Notes: generated by a model from the letters alone, not told the origin. 64,000 bases of DNA from Micractinium sp. NFX-FRZ (GCA_029339195.1 JAPTJF010000224.1:1-64000); one strand, 5' to 3'. Shown: positions 11,676 to 24,427, counted from the stretch's first letter. Made by a program: numbers and translations.

Positions 11676-14060
11676 ATGGCGCCCAAGGTGAGCTGCCCTC
11701 GCCGAAGGGCCCTCAAGCCTCCCGCCAGCGGCGGGCGTGGCGGCGGCTGGTCGGCGGTTGGCAGCAAGGGCGCACAGGCACACCGCTGCCATCCCCACAG
11801 CTTATCCCCTGTCTCTGCACCCTTTTTACAGCCCCTCGCTTAGGCTCACGCCTGCCTTATTGGCACGCCCGAGCCCGACCACCGCACGGCCTGCCATGCA
11901 CCGCCAGCCTGACTCCTGCCGAGCCCCCCTCATCCCTTGCTCTCTTCTTCCGCTCCTTTGCCCTCCCCTTGGCAGCGTGCCGCCGAGGGGGGCGAGACCA
12001 AGTCTTCGAAAAAGGGCAAGAAGGATCCATACCTGCCTCCAGCCCCTGACGCCCAGGGCAAGCGGTACTACCTGCTGAAGAAGCAGGCAAGAGGGGGCGG
12101 GAAGGCGGTATGAGTGGGGTGGGTGCCAGTGGGGCGGGAGACCAGGGGGCAGTGCGGCAGTGGCTCCCGCCCTTCTGCAACAAACTTGCAGCAAAGGTTG
12201 CTACCTTTCCTACAAGGCCCCCCACCTCCCTTCTGCCCGCTGCCAACCACTTGAGCCGGCCCGCTGCTGCCCTGCCAAACTGTGGCTGTTCCTTGGCCCC
12301 TCACTGTCCGCTGCCCGGATTCGCAGGTGGATGTGCTGCAGGCGTCAGACCTGGAGAAGTTGCCCGACAGCACGGCGGCGGTGACGGGCATACACAACCC
12401 CATTTCACGCAAGATCATGCAGTCCATGCGGGTGGGTGAACTCTCCATCTGCATTTTCTGAGCCGGTAGCACGATTGTGGAGGGGCAGATACATGCGCGA
12501 GGAGGGTGGCAATGAAGCAAAAAAGATGCTGTGGTGTGCTGGCTGCTGCTGTGCACTGCTAAGCACCTGGCAATCTGCTGTGCATGGCGTGCCTGCTGTG
12601 CCCGCTGCCCTCCCTCTTCGGCAGGCAGGTGATGAAGTGCTGCTGTTCCGCTACAGCAACAGCGCCACCGGCGCCAAGGCAGAGCCGCCTGGGGTGTGCG
12701 GCGTGTGCTCAGTGGTCAAGGAGGTGAGTGGGCACCCGTTACTTGATAGCTGCTTTGATGCCTGGGACATGGTACGCGGGCAAGTCTGGCGGGCAGGCGG
12801 TTGCTGTGGTCGGCTGGGTGAGCGGGCAGCAACAAGCGTGCTGCAACTGACCGACCAAACTGCCTACCCCCTGCACTTGAGCAATCACCACGCCTGCCCC
12901 CTGCCCCCGCCTCCCACTCCCCTCCTGCCCTGTGCAGCCCTATCCCGACCCCACAGATGAGGAGGGCAAGGGCTGGCTGGCGGTGGACCTCAAACTGGAG
13001 GAGGTGTTTGACCGTGAGTTGACTGCTGCTGACGTGGCAGGCGGCTGACCTGGCGTGTGTGGTGCCAGGTTGGCGGTGGACCTCAATCTGGGATGAGGTG
13101 TTTGATTAGGCTGATGTGGCGGGGGTGGCGCAAATTCGTGCAAACGGGACGAAATGGCGTGTTGTCTTGGCGCCGCGGCGCAGGCTGGCCACGCGCAAGA
13201 GGAAGCTCAATCATGTGCTCGTTCGTCCTTCCCCCCACCCTGCCATTCCTCCTCCCACAGCCGTGATCAGCCACGACCAGCTCAAGGCACACAAGAAGGA
13301 GCTCAAGCCGAACTGGTCGTTCTTCAAGCAGAGCACTGTGACGGGTGTGTGGGTGTGGTGCTGGGGCTGGAGCTGTGCGGGGCCAGGGCAGTGCAAGTGC
13401 ATGCAGGCGTAGATGGTTTGCCGGCTGTCAAGCGACACAGTGGAAGCACAGTGGTTTCATGGGCAGGACCTTTGGGGTGCTGGTCGTGGTGGTGCTCTTC
13501 CTCGATTCCCACCCAACAATCAGCCCCTTGTTGCGCTCCTGCCCTGCCCTCTTTTTCTGCCCGGCATGCAGTGCACTTCATGGAGCCCGAGCAGTTTGAG
13601 GCGCTCTGCAACGTGAGTTGTGGGGGCTGCACCTGCCGTGTGCAATTTGGATGCAATTTGTGTGGGGGCAATAGAGTGGGTGCTGCACCTGCCCTGCCAC
13701 TTGGAAGCATTTCTGTGGGCAGGATGGGTGGGCGCTGCTGCTGCTACCGCCGCAGGCGGAGGGAGCATGCATGTGTGGTGACGTGGAGAGCCAGGCGGGC
13801 CATGGCCGCCTCCTTGAGGGTGTGCACTCAGATGCGCGTGCTGTGGGACGGTCTGCCATGATGATGATGATGCCCGTGGGCAAGCTGAGCCGCCGCCATC
13901 CGATTCCTTCCAATGCTTGCTTCTGCCATTCGATCCCTTTTAATGCTTGCTTCTGCCATCGGATTCCTTCCAATGCTTGCTTCTGCCATTCGATCCCTTT
14001 TAATGCTTGCTTCTGCCATTCGATTCCTTCCAATGCTTGCTTCTGCTGCAGATCGAGTGA
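11676..14060 (+). CDS. THYN1-like: EVE-domain protein, thymocyte nuclear protein 1-like
   Basis: Eight exons: 11676-11687, 11976-12086, 12327-12431, 12625-12723, 12938-13013, 13261-13344, 13572-13612 and 14052-14060, giving 178 residues. A basic lysine-rich N-terminus (about residues 1-30) precedes one EVE domain: RYYLLKK, then HNPISRKIMQSMRAGDEVLL, GVCGVCSVVKEPYPDP, WLAVDLKLEEVF and a C-terminal MEPEQFEAL helix. EVE domains are PUA-related and are thought to bind modified nucleic-acid bases; eukaryotic members are mostly nuclear. The order of strands matches THYN1. The first coding exon encodes only MAPK, and the last only Ile-Glu-stop. The intron after 12086 is GC-AG (CAG|gcaag). The start is the only ATG that joins in phase to the lysine-rich exon. 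TGTAA at 14195-14199 is the likely poly(A) signal. Confidence 0.85.
13068..13120 (+). repeat. exon echo of EVE-gene exon 12938-13013
   Basis: It repeats 12976-13030: ggcggtggacctcaa, ctgg, gaggtgtttga and a gctgatgtggc tail are shared. The copy is frameshifted by substitutions and one deletion, and its donor is mutated. Confidence 0.8.
13901..14046. repeat. 30-bp minisatellite, five copies, ending in the last EVE-gene acceptor
   Basis: Five units of about 30 bp (cgattccttccaatgcttgc, then ttctgccatt) run directly into the final acceptor. In the last copy the ttctgccatt part is replaced by ttctgctgcag, so the repeat supplies the pyrimidine tract of the last intron. Confidence 0.9.
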
Positions 14061-14886
14061 GGAACCCTCGTGTGGCCCTTTGAGGCAAGGGGCTGGCCGA
14101 CAGAGCATCCCGTTGGGAAAGGGGCGCGCCTCATCATGAAACGGGCGGCTTGAAGAGTATGGGCACCCTGTGTGGCGCATTTGCTGCAGTGGCATGTAAA
14201 CCTCCACGCCCCACACCCGTTCAGCAGTAGGACCAAAGTGGAATTGGTGCGGGACACCTGCCCAGCAATGAGCTGCAGTGAACTTCGCCTGCTGCACTAC
14301 AACGCACCGCACTCAGAACAAAGTATTCTAAAATTAAAGCTTCACAACGGCCAGCAGAAGCAGTCGAGCAAAACACACAGTTGCAGCCTGCCTGCTGCCT
14401 CTGCCGGCGTCCTGCTGTGCCCGCTGCACTCCCACGCCTGCCTGCCTGCTTGCTGCTGATGCGGGGAGGCTCTAATCAGCCTCTAGACAGAGAGTTGCCT
14501 GAGCAGAGGACCGGCGTCGATATGATGAGCACTTGTGCATCTGTCGTTTGCACCGGCACCGGCAACCCGCTCGGCTGTGCTCTGCCCTGGCACTGGAAGC
14601 GGACGCGGCGGCAGCAGCGGCGTGGCAGCTCCATGCCATGCACGTGTTCTGCTCCTTTGTTCCTTCCTCACGCCACCTTGTTTTCAAATGCCACGTCACC
14701 TGAAGGAACATGTAAAGTAAGTTATCACTTTACTTGCAACACCCCAGGTGGCACTGTGCGGGCCACGTAGAAGCTACGCCCTGTCAGCGCTTCCCGCCGC
14801 CCAAATGAGAGGCGCTGGCACCCCTGCGCCTTTCAGCCCTACCGTCCTTGCCTTTGCTTCGACAAGAACTTTAACAATTAGCTGCC
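14061..14886. other. 3' flank of the EVE gene and 5' region of the DUF599 gene
   Basis: It holds the TGTAA at 14195 and a short AT-richer patch around 14325-14345. I see no convincing coding sequence. Confidence 0.5.
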
Positions 14887-17800
14887 ATGAGGGGCGCTGA
14901 GGTGACAGGTGAGAGGAGCGGGCTCCCGGCCGGCACAGCCTTTGCTGTTTCGGGGAGCCCACACACGGCAAAGCCCCCACCTCCTGCGCTGCCTGCGGAA
15001 CGTTTGGAGGGGGCAAGGCTGTGCTTGCCAGCGCCGCTTCCTCCCTGGCCTCCGCCGCCCGCCGCCGGCCGCCCCACTCACGCGCCTTCCTCTTGGGGGC
15101 TTCCTAACCCACCATGGCGCACCGCCCTGTGTTGGCTGCCCCTTCATGCGCCTACGTGGTACTTCTTCAGCAGGCAGATGTATCAGTCATATTTGACACG
15201 TTGACACGCCCGCCAGAGCCCCTGTTCTTGTGAACACAAGCACCCGTTCGGCGCCTGGACTCGAGTTGTGCCCGCCGCCCTGCTAGATCCCTTTTCTGCC
15301 TGCGCAGAAGAAACCGATAATCTTTGTCACACACCCGCAGTCACCCCGGTCCCTACTCACCCCCGTGCCATCCAAATCGGCAGCAGCCCTCTTCCTCTAC
15401 GTTTTTAGCCTCCTCTTCCATTTCTACTTTACAAGCCTGCCTCGCTGTCTGACCTGCCCCTCTCTCTCCCTGTGGCCCCCTCTCAACAGAGATGGTGATT
15501 TTCATCTGCCTGATGCTCCTGTGGGCCGCCTACCTGCTCATGTACTTTAGCGCCAGCTTCTGGGGGCCCTTCATGCCCGCCAGCAAGAGGGTGAGCTCCG
15601 GGAGGGAAGCCGGGAGTCGGCGCCGGACGGCGGAGCTCGGCTTGGGGCTCCTGCCTGCCCAGCTGCCTGGTAGTTTACTGGTTACAGCCAAGTCACACGC
15701 CGCACGCCACGCACGCCTGCTTATCAATCGCCGCAGACTGCCCGGCCTGCCCGGCCCCACTGTGCCCTGCCCTCATTACGCAATGTGTCTTGCTGCCCCT
15801 GCCACCTTTGGGGGAGGGCAGCGCCGGCTGGCAGTGCTGGGCAGCAGCACAGCCCACCCATGCCTGCCCACCCGTGCCTGCCTGCGTGCTTGCCCCTGCT
15901 CGGCTGCGCCGCCGTGCGGCATGCCTGGGACCTGCATGCCTGGAGAGCCCTCCTCCTTGCAACGCATCCTTGGCCCACCCTGCTGTGGTTGTGTCCTGGC
16001 CACTTCATGACCGCCGCCCCACATCTGGCCAGCTGCTGCACGCAGCTTGTGGTGGTGAACGTGCGTCGCACAGCCACGCTGCCGATGCCTGCCCATGCTG
16101 TCCCCTGCTCTTGTTCTCTGAGAGAGAGCCGACCCCCTGGCGTGCAGCACCTGGTTGTGAACCTCTGGAGCACCGCGATGCGCACGCGGGACGTCTGGGC
16201 GCGGGTGGGTGGGTGGGTGGGTGGGTTGGGGCAGGTGACAGCTGCTGGGCAGGCCAGCGGTCAGTGTCAGTGCCAGCAGCCTGCCCCCCGCCACTGTTTT
16301 CCCCACTGTTGTCGGTTTCCTCAACCTGCCAGGGCTGGCATGCCACGGCGCAGAGGCACCGCCCAGCACTCAGACAGCAGCAGCTGGGGTGCCTCCCAAA
16401 GCTGGCCCTGCGCTGTGTCGTGCTGAGCCAGCGGGGCAGGGGCCATTCAGTAATGCTGCATCCTCACAGCCAGCAATGCTGCATGCTGCATCCCCCTGGC
16501 AGCTGGCTGGCTCTCCTCACGTGTTTGTTTACCACAACTCCTTTGGTGCACTTGCTGCACTCCCGTTTCACACAGGGGTTTCTGAAAGCAAACCCTGCTG
16601 CTTGATGCCCGAAAGCATGCCGTGGTCTCCCCATGCCCGCAGGACTTGATGAGCAAGGCAGACGACGCGCGTGGCGCGGCCCTGCTTGCAGTCCAGCAGG
16701 TCAGCATGGCTTGGCCATGGCATGGCATGGCACAGGCAATATGCTTGGTAGCGAGGGCAGGGCTGGCGTCAGCGGCAGGGGCAGGGGCAGTGTGGCTGCT
16801 CTCCTGGCCACCGGTGCAGCTGGAGGAAGGAAGGGCAGGGTGGGGCAGAGGTGGCGGCATGGGGCAGGGCAGGGATGGGGCGTTGGGCCGCCCCATGGTG
16901 CCAACGCGGCCGCCTGCAGCCTCCTACCCCTCCACCCCTCCACCCAGCACCGCTCACCGCGCTGCTCACGCTGCTTCTCTGCTGCCCCTGACCTGCCCCG
17001 CCCGGTCCGCTCCGTTGCCTTGCTATCACACCCTGCCCCTCTCTGCTCCGTGCCTTCCTGCCCCGCCCTGCCCCGCTTCTGATGTCAGCTGCATTCTGCC
17101 CTGCCCTGCCCTGCCCTGCCCCCCCTGTGACGCACCCCCTGCCTGCCTTCCTCTCCCTGCCTGCCTCCCCCGCCGCTGCAGATGCGCAATATCATTGTCA
17201 GCTGCACGCTCCTGGTCATGGGCATGGCACAGGCAAGTGCTGCTTGGCACGGCGAAGAAGTCAAACCCGACTAGTCGAGCGGTACGGATACGTCTACACG
17301 AGGTGACAGCTCACGCCTGCCTAAGCCCCTCTCTCAGTGTGTTCAATGCAATGCAGATCATGGGGCGCCTGGTTGAGATGATGGTGAACAATGCCTACCT
17401 GAACACAATCAGCGAACTGGTGCGGAAGGACCCCATCACAGGTGGGGCGCCAACGGCACAACAAGCGTGGGCTGCCGGGGTGGGCAGCGGGGGCAACAGC
17501 CCCAATACTTTGCAGACAAATGCAAGGAATGAGTGAGGATGGCTCACAACCGGGGGAAGGTGGTTTGTGTGAGGCTGCGCAGTGGGCACGAGCATGCATG
17601 CACAGGTTGGCGCTCCTGTGGCCAACATGCATGCGTAGAGAGGGGTGTGGGGGCTGCGTGGCATGCCCCCGTGCAACTCTCCCCCCAATCCCTTGCCTCG
17701 TGGAGCCGTCCAGTTTGGTTGCGTCCTAAAGGTGTCGCCACCCCTTACCCTGCGCTGCCTGTTTGCCCACGGGCAAGCCCCTGTGCCGTCTTGAGCCTGT

Positions 17801-20262
17801 GCCTGTGGGGCGCGGCAGCAACCCCTGATTTTGCCTTCCGTGCCCGCTCCTCTCCCTCCTGCGTGCCAGCAGGCCCCGCAGATGGCTGGCCGCCCCCCGA
17901 GGTGCGCGTGGCTGTGCCCTTTGGGGCCACCCTGGTCTCGCTGCTCTGCTTCGGCCAAGCGGTGCGCCTGGCGGTGCACATTGGTGAGTAGATCAAGTGC
18001 CCAGAGCACACACACCGAGCTGAAAGGACAGCAGGCATCATGTACAGAGGACGTGTTGTCGTTGTGCGCCTGGCAGTGCGTGTGGGTGGGCTGGCAGGGC
18101 TGGCAGGGCAGCCGGGGGAGGGGCAGGCTAACCTTCACAAGGCGTGCCAGTGCGGCACTAGCGGCTGTGCTTCCACTGTTGAGAGGGCTCTCCCCCCTTC
18201 CTCGGTCCCCGCAGGATTCAATGTGCGCGTGCAGGGCATCACGGGAGGCGGCACCGGAGCGAATGGCGAGCATGGTGAGCACAGAGCGTTGGGTGTGCCT
18301 GCAGCCTACCTGGCGTTGCCTGGTGCCTCAACTTTATGCCCGACAGCCTACCTGCCGTGGTGCCTGCTTCAGTAAAGCTCTTCTCCCGCCTGCTGGCCCG
18401 CCCGCCCGTCGCCTCCCTCGGCACATGGATTGCACTCATCATTGCGTCCATCCCGAGGCACCCATCGCTGTGGCACTAACCCTGTGATGCCATTCCCTTT
18501 CTGTTCTCCTTCCCACAGAGGATGGCATGCTGCTGGATGACGAGGTGCGCCAGCCTGGCAGCTGCTGGCAGCCAACCTCCCACCTGGCAGCCTGCCTGCC
18601 TGCCCGCCCGCCCGCCTGCTGCACCCTGTCGTGCACCTGCCGGCTGGCCTCTCTTGCCGCCCGCGGGTAGCATGCAAGTGCTGTCTCAGGAGCAAACCGC
18701 TTCCCGCCCGCTCATAGGAAGCTCTGCTTCTGTGCTCCCGCCTCCCTCCCCCCACCCCTGCCCCTCTTGCAGGTTGTTGTGATGCTGCAGCGCGCCGAGC
18801 TGTACGTGAGTGGGGACCACAGTACTCGTGGGGCCTGGGGAAACGGGTGGGAGGAGGAGGGCCGCAAGAGGTGGGGAGAGGGAAGCGGGGGATGGGTGAA
18901 CGGGGCCTTCCAGGGAGGGCTGGGGCATTGGCGGTTGGATGGCTGGGGCTGCGGGCAGCTGAAGGCAGTGGTGTGAGTGCTGGAAGGCAGAGGAACGGAA
19001 GGGGCAGGGGGAGGGTTTGGGAAGTGTGAGTGCAGGCGGGGTGGGGGCCGGGCAGAGTGAGTGGGCGGGCAGCATGCCCTGCTCTTGCCTGCACTGCCTC
19101 CAGAGCCTGCCCGCCTGCCTGCCTTTCCGTCTGCCCACAGCACGGTCTGCCCTCTCACATGCCCCCACCCTGCCCCTGCCCCGGCCCCTGCCCCTGCCCC
19201 TGCCCTCCCCCCCGCCCCGCAGTTCACTCTCGGTGGGTGGGTGGGTGAGCTGCAGCCGAGATGTGCCTCGGAAGTGCAGCTACCGCTGCTGCCGCCAGCA
19301 AGCAGAGCAGCAGCATCACTATAATGGCAAGCAGAGCAGCAGCATTACTGCAATGGCAAGGTTGCACCTCTGCATGCCTGGGAGGCCGCAATGTGTGCGC
19401 CAATTGTATTGGCATGCACATGTGGTGCTGCCTGCTGGCCCCTTGCCCCAGCCAACGCCTGCTGCCCGCTGCTGACCATCCGGGGCTTGCCACCGGCCTA
19501 ATGCATCACGCCTCGTCAGCCCCCTGGTTCATTCCTGTGTCCCGTCCCCATTGGAGTGCTCGACGTTGTTAATCCTCGACTAGGCTGTGTTGCCCCCCCC
19601 CCCGCAGGCCTGCGCTTCCTCTACCTCTTCATCGGCACCATCTTCTGGGTTCTGGGTAAGACTTTTGTTTCACTTCGTGTGGCTCCTCATCTTCCCCATT
19701 GCGTTCCGGCTTGCCAGACCAACTTGGCTGGCACATGTGCAAGCCCAGTCCCAAACCCCACCTCAGCCTTAGCTCCCACCCTGCTCGCTTCCACACCCAC
19801 CTCACCTGCCAGCGAGCCTGCGCCCCGCCTCCCCCCGTGCGCAGGCATCACCCCCCTGCTGGTCTCATCCCTCGTCGTCCTCTCTCTGCTCATCGTCAGC
19901 GACATTCTGGTGGTGCCAGACCGCAAGGTGGGGCATGCTGTGCTGTGCATGCTGTGCTGTGCTGTGCTGTGCTGTGCTCGCTGCGCTCATCGTCAGCGAC
20001 ATTCTGGTGGTGCCAGACCGCAAGGTGGGTCCGGGCAAACTGTGCCATGCTGTGCTGTGCTGTGCCGTGCTGTGCTGAAGGGCACTGCCCTACTCAGTAG
20101 ATCACTGCTGTCAGCATATACTCTGCATCCCCCATGTGCCCCTCCCAGGGCCACAAGCGCGTGCCCCGCCCAGAGGACGCACGCGCTCCTGCCCCCGCTG
20201 CCCACGCTGTGCACACGGTAAGCCTGCCAGGCCTACCAAGTGCTTCCGGGCAGCCAGCCTGA
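14887..20262 (+). CDS. DUF599-family multi-pass membrane protein
   Basis: Thirteen exons: 14887-14908, 15490-15590, 16643-16699, 17182-17232, 17357-17441, 17882-17983, 18215-18274, 18519-18544, 18773-18805, 19223-19232, 19608-19655, 19845-19927 and 20149-20262 (263 residues). About five hydrophobic helices: near residues 9-32; NIIVSCTLLVMGMAQ; VAVPFGATLVSLLCFGQAV; LRFLYLFIGTIFWVLG; and LLVSSLVVLSLLIV. The pattern of DDARGAALLAVQQMRNIIV before helix 2, and a Leu-Gln-Arg-Ala-Glu-Leu stretch before helix 4, matches plant DUF599 proteins, whose function is unknown. Exon 10 is only 10 bases. The intron after 17232 is GC-AG (CAG|gcaagt). The first exon is inferred from phase; translation could instead start at 15492. 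The last exon has an internal gtaagc at 20218, so the tail could be longer. TGTAA at 20351-20355 is the likely poly(A) signal. Confidence 0.78.
19985..20029 (+). repeat. exon echo of DUF599 exon 19845-19927 (45 bp, identical)
   Basis: Bases 19888-19932, covering the last 40 exon bases plus the donor, recur without a mismatch at 19985-20029. Both copies are followed by ctgtgctgtgc repeats. Confidence 0.95.
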
Positions 20263-20941
20263 GTTGGCCCCTTCTTGCGGACTACTTGGTTTACCGGGTT
20301 GCTGTACCTTGAGACTCGTACTAGTGCCTGCTTGCCGCCGGCAGGCGCCGTGTAAGCCAGCGCATGCAGCTGGCACGCCTGCTGCTTGTCTGTGTGGCGT
20401 GCATGCCAGCCGGGGTGCAGCCGGCCGTCCGGCATGGCTGCCCCTTGCTGCGGGCGCAACCAGCTCACGAAAGCACACGCGTCTGACCTGTCCTGTGGAG
20501 GCCTCGTGCTGCAGGCGTCGGTGTGATGCACGGGAGAATGCACGGTGTGCATGTGCTGGCGGCGGCTGTCGCCTGCCGCTGCCAGCATGGCAGGGAGCGC
20601 AGCGGAGTGAGCGGCCCGCAGCATCGGTGGTTGCGCGGCAGCCCGTCTCAATTGTTTGTTCTCGGGTGTGCGTCTGCCAATCCCAGTGCTTTCCAGCGAC
20701 TGCTGGCCGTGGGGTGCGCATGTAGTACTTGCAATATATGGTACATGTCCTGGACAGCACGTGGCAGGCTCCCTGACTAAAGCCCAGTCAGCGGCAGGCG
20801 GCCTGGGCTGTGCCTTCCGGACGGCAGGCGCGCTGTTTCGCGGCCCTTTCATCACGATTGCATCACTTATCTGATCACTGTTCCATGTTGTCGATGCCCG
20901 AGCCGATCCACACATCAGTCTGAGGGGCATTTACTCATTTA
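20263..20941. other. intergenic region after the DUF599 gene
   Basis: It holds the putative poly(A) signal at 20351. No gene is supported. Confidence 0.5.
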
Positions 20942-21434
20942 TCACTGGTTGCAGGTTCCTGTGCACAGCAGGAATGGAAAAGCCTAATTGTGAAATGCCT
21001 GGGCATGCCCCGAGTCCGCCGTTCGCGCCCTTTGCTGCTCGAAACAGCGATATGACTCTCAAACATGATTTATGGAAGCAAGAGCCGAGCCCCAGGACGG
21101 CTGCGGCTGGCTGCCATTTTGGCGCATGGCCGGAGTTGACCGGCAGAAACCGTGTCCATGGCTCTGTTTCTTGCCAGGGCTACTCATTTCGGGGCTTTCT
21201 GGGATCGCAGGGGGGTCGCGGGAAGCCGCCTGCGCTCCCGGGGAAGCGATAGCTGCTCGCGGGCAGCGTTTTGCGTGGGCCCAGATCGCTCTCCGCTGTG
21301 GCTCAAATGCTCTCTCAAAATGCATCAAAAATGATAGAAGCAAAAGACCGCTCGCTCCGGCGGTTTCCACGAAAAGAGCACTTCGGCATTTCGACTTTTC
21401 ATTCCTGCTGTGCACAGGAACCTGCAACCAGTAA
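20942..21434. mobile_element. MITE-like element with about 40-bp terminal inverted repeats and TA target duplication
   Basis: The left end (20942 on: tcactggttgcaggttcctg, then tgcacagcaggaatgg) is the reverse complement of the right end (21395-21434) over about 40 bp, with one mismatch at the tip and one indel. Both ends are flanked by TA (20940-20941 and 21435-21436). The interior of about 410 bp is less GC-rich than its surroundings and has no transposase gene. TA duplication and short length fit a non-autonomous Tc1/mariner-type (Stowaway-like) element. Confidence 0.78.
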
Positions 21435-21758
21435 TACGGGTGCTTTACGGCGCATGCCACGTGGCTCATGAGGTTGTCCGGGCGCTTGTCCTAGGGAGTT
21501 CTTGGTGCCGCGTCCACTTCTGCACTAGTGTGTGGCTGTGGAACGGCCTACTTCCTCGGTTGCCCCGCTCCGCATGGGGTTGGAGCTCGCACACAAGTTG
21601 GGACAAATGCAGGATATCTCCCCAAGCCTTCGCCCCGGCTGCAAAAGTGCGTGCCGGGACGTATACGGCGCAGCTGAGCTTCTGAATGCAGAAGGGAAGG
21701 CAGTTTTGTGTACTGGAGGCCTCTGGTCGGGTGTACTATTGCGAGCAGTCGGACACGC
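21435..21758. other. presumed promoter region of the first TAZ gene
   Basis: This is 324 bp between the MITE-like element and the chosen start codon. I see no coding exon that joins in phase, but an upstream exon cannot be excluded. Confidence 0.35.
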
Positions 21759-23378
21759 ATGATTCATTTCTCTGTTCTGCAACGTGAACAAACCAAAGGA
21801 CGGTCGCGGTGCGTTCACCGCCGAGCACTGCCATCGCCGCCCTTTCAGCGCCGCCGCCGCCGCCGCCGCTCTCCGTGGAGTGCAGGGCGCAGCCCGGACA
21901 AAGACTTTCGAACGCGCCCGGGCGTCAGGTCCACTAGCTGGGATCTGGACAGCCACAGCCTGCGCCTGCTGGGCCTGCTGGCGGGGTGCATGGCATGCCC
22001 GGGGCACACGCCGTCTGTCCTGGCGGCGTGTGCGCTGGCCGCCGCCGCCGGCGCCCCCATCCACGCTCCGCCCTGTGCCCACGCCCACGACTGCACCGCT
22101 GTGCTCAACCTCTGGAGGCACTACTGCAAGCACCACCCTGGCTGCCCCGATCCCCGCGGCTGCCGGCCCTGCAGCGCTTCGTGGTGCGTGTGTGGGGCTG
22201 TGGGCTGGGAAGCGTGCCACCGCTGCCTCGTGGCAGCACCCGCAGGCCTTGCACGCCGCCTGCCTGCCTGCCCCTGCGCCTAGGCGCTGTGGGCGAGACA
22301 CCCCCAGCCCAGGAAGAGTGCGGGAGCCAACCGGGCGTTGTCAGCCAGCATGCCTCCATCGAGCGGCCGTCTGCCCCACTCTTGTACCGCTTTAATCTCT
22401 CATATGTACCTTACCTGTAGCTTACCTGTACCGTACCTGTACCTGCTTAGTTCCGCCACCCTGCTCATCCCCCCGTGTGGATGTGCAGGGAGACGAAGGA
22501 GCTCGGAACCGTCACATGTGCAGGTGGGAGGCTGCTGCCGGCGTCTGGTCCGCTGCAGAAGAACGCTTGCAGGGCGCAACATGCCGCCAGGGGGTGCCGG
22601 CACCTGGGCCTCCGCTCCCAGCGGCTCACTGCCGCCCCCATCCCACCGCATGCAGAGCTGGCGGCAGCCATGCGGCACTGGCGGTGCTGTTCTGTGCGCC
22701 TCACCTGCCGCGTGTGCCAGCAGGTCCAGAGGTGCGTGCGCCAGCAGCCGTGCCTCGCAAACAGCACTCCAATGATTGGCACGTGTGACAGCATGTACCG
22801 AGGTGTGGCAACCAACGTGCTTCGTTGATCAGGCATTCACACATTCATTGGAGGGCAGCCCACTGCAGATGCGCCGTTCAGGCAGTGCCCGACTGACCAG
22901 CATGCAGCTAGGAGCTTCAACAGGAATGCACTGAGCAGTGCTAACAACCCTATGTTGCCTGACCACCCACCTCTTTCGTGGAGTGCAGCGTCTGGCGGCT
23001 GTGCCGTCTGGCGGGGCGCCTGGCGCTGGCTGCCTGCCAATGCTGTCCGTGCACCTGAACTGAACTGCTCGCGCCGGCGCTGTGCGTGCTATGCCACCCT
23101 GCAGGGTGCGGCAGGCGCTGGTCTGGCGGCGGCGGCAGCGCTATGTTGTGGGGCCTTTTGCCCCTGCCCAGCAGCAGAAGCAGCAGCAGCAGCAGCAGCA
23201 GCCACAGCTGCCCAAGACTCCCCCAGTCTCAGCAGATTCCAACTGGCAGCATGGGGCCAAGCGGCAGTGGCCGGATAGCCAGGAACAGCTGCTGGCTGGT
23301 GAGCAGCAGCAGCCGCAGCAGCAGCCACGGCCAGCAGCAGCAGCAGCAGCAGCCGCAGGGGGGGAGCCACTTAACTAG
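21759..23378 (+). CDS. TAZ-type zinc-finger protein, tandem copy 1
   Basis: Four exons: 21759-22183, 22489-22523, 22656-22731 and 23105-23378 (269 residues with the start chosen). TAZ domains are Cys/His zinc bundles that bind transcription factors, as in CBP/p300 and plant BT proteins. Ligand-bearing segments are CAHAHDCTAVLNLWRHYCKH (about 106-125), GCPDPRGC, TCAELAAAMRHWRCC and LTCRVC, the order of the second half of a TAZ domain. The C-terminal exon is basic (WRRRQRYVV) and then Gln/Ala-rich. The 35-base second exon was found by comparison with copy 2: same length, same phases, shared LGTV. The start is uncertain; the first 55 residues, including seven consecutive arginines, have no counterpart in copy 2. 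Confidence 0.72.
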
Positions 23379-24427
23379 CCCTGCAACCCTTGCAAGCGCG
23401 GCTGCGGCTGGCCAGGGACGGCTCCAGAGCGGCGCATAGCAGCAGGAGGGGCCGCAAGGAGCGAAGGGGCGCTGTGCCGCCACCTCCTGGCGCCGCTGCT
23501 ACCTTGCCGAGCACCCCTTGGGGCGGGATTCGTGCCGATTGACTCGGGAGGCCACGCCGCTGCTGGCAGGGCGGCCTTGCTTCTTGTGCCTGACGCCTCA
23601 GCGCAGCGGGGCGCTGTGCCACCGTCCAGCCTACCCTCTGCCCGCTGCGTCCTCTTGACCCTTCCGGCCGTGTGCACACACTGGCCAATGAAGTGTGGTG
23701 GTTGTTGCTCCCCTGCTGCGGCATGCGCTCTCCAGCTTCCCTGACTGCTAACGGGCCTGTGGGTGCAGTACTGGCAACATGTGCTGATGCATGCACACTC
23801 CCACTGCTCCAGGCAGCATGTGGTCGGCTCTCCTCTCCTCGTTAAGCCACGTTCACCCGTCTCCGCCTGCTTTGCCTTCGAGATCCCTTCAATAAAGCAC
23901 CACCTCAGTAACAAACTTCGTAAACTCCTAGAAGGCTTCTTCTTTTACACCAGACTTCCCCACCTGCATTCCATCTCTATTCCTTTGCCACAGCCCTCCC
24001 TACCCCCGTGCACCCACACGTGGCCCCCTTCTCCCTCCCTTCCCGCACTTCTCTCCTGCGTGCCCCCCTGCAACCTCAGCATACGCACCTCCCCACTGCC
24101 AGGCGTGCCGACCACCCAGCACTTTCAACTCCACCTGTAGCATTCCGAGCGACGCACTCCCCACCCAGAACGCCTTGCGCTGCCATCCATCCATTCATTG
24201 GCACACAAGCCTATAGGGCAGTGCGCCTCTTTCTTTCTCTCACGTCCCCATCAGGGGTTGCCTAGCTGTGCACACATGTGTGCACAATATGCCGCCACGC
24301 TGCTGCATATGCAGCATGCATGCTGGCCGACCTGCAACACAAACACTCCAACGTGCCGACTCGGGGTGTTCAGAGCGCTGCCGAACAGAGGGATGAAACA
24401 GCAGGGATGGAAGCCCCCCCCACGCGG

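Noticed and set aside
19985..20029. Treating the second DUF599 segment as an additional coding exon
   Set aside because: It lacks a nearby acceptor in phase and would duplicate half of the last helix; it fits the intronic echo pattern better.
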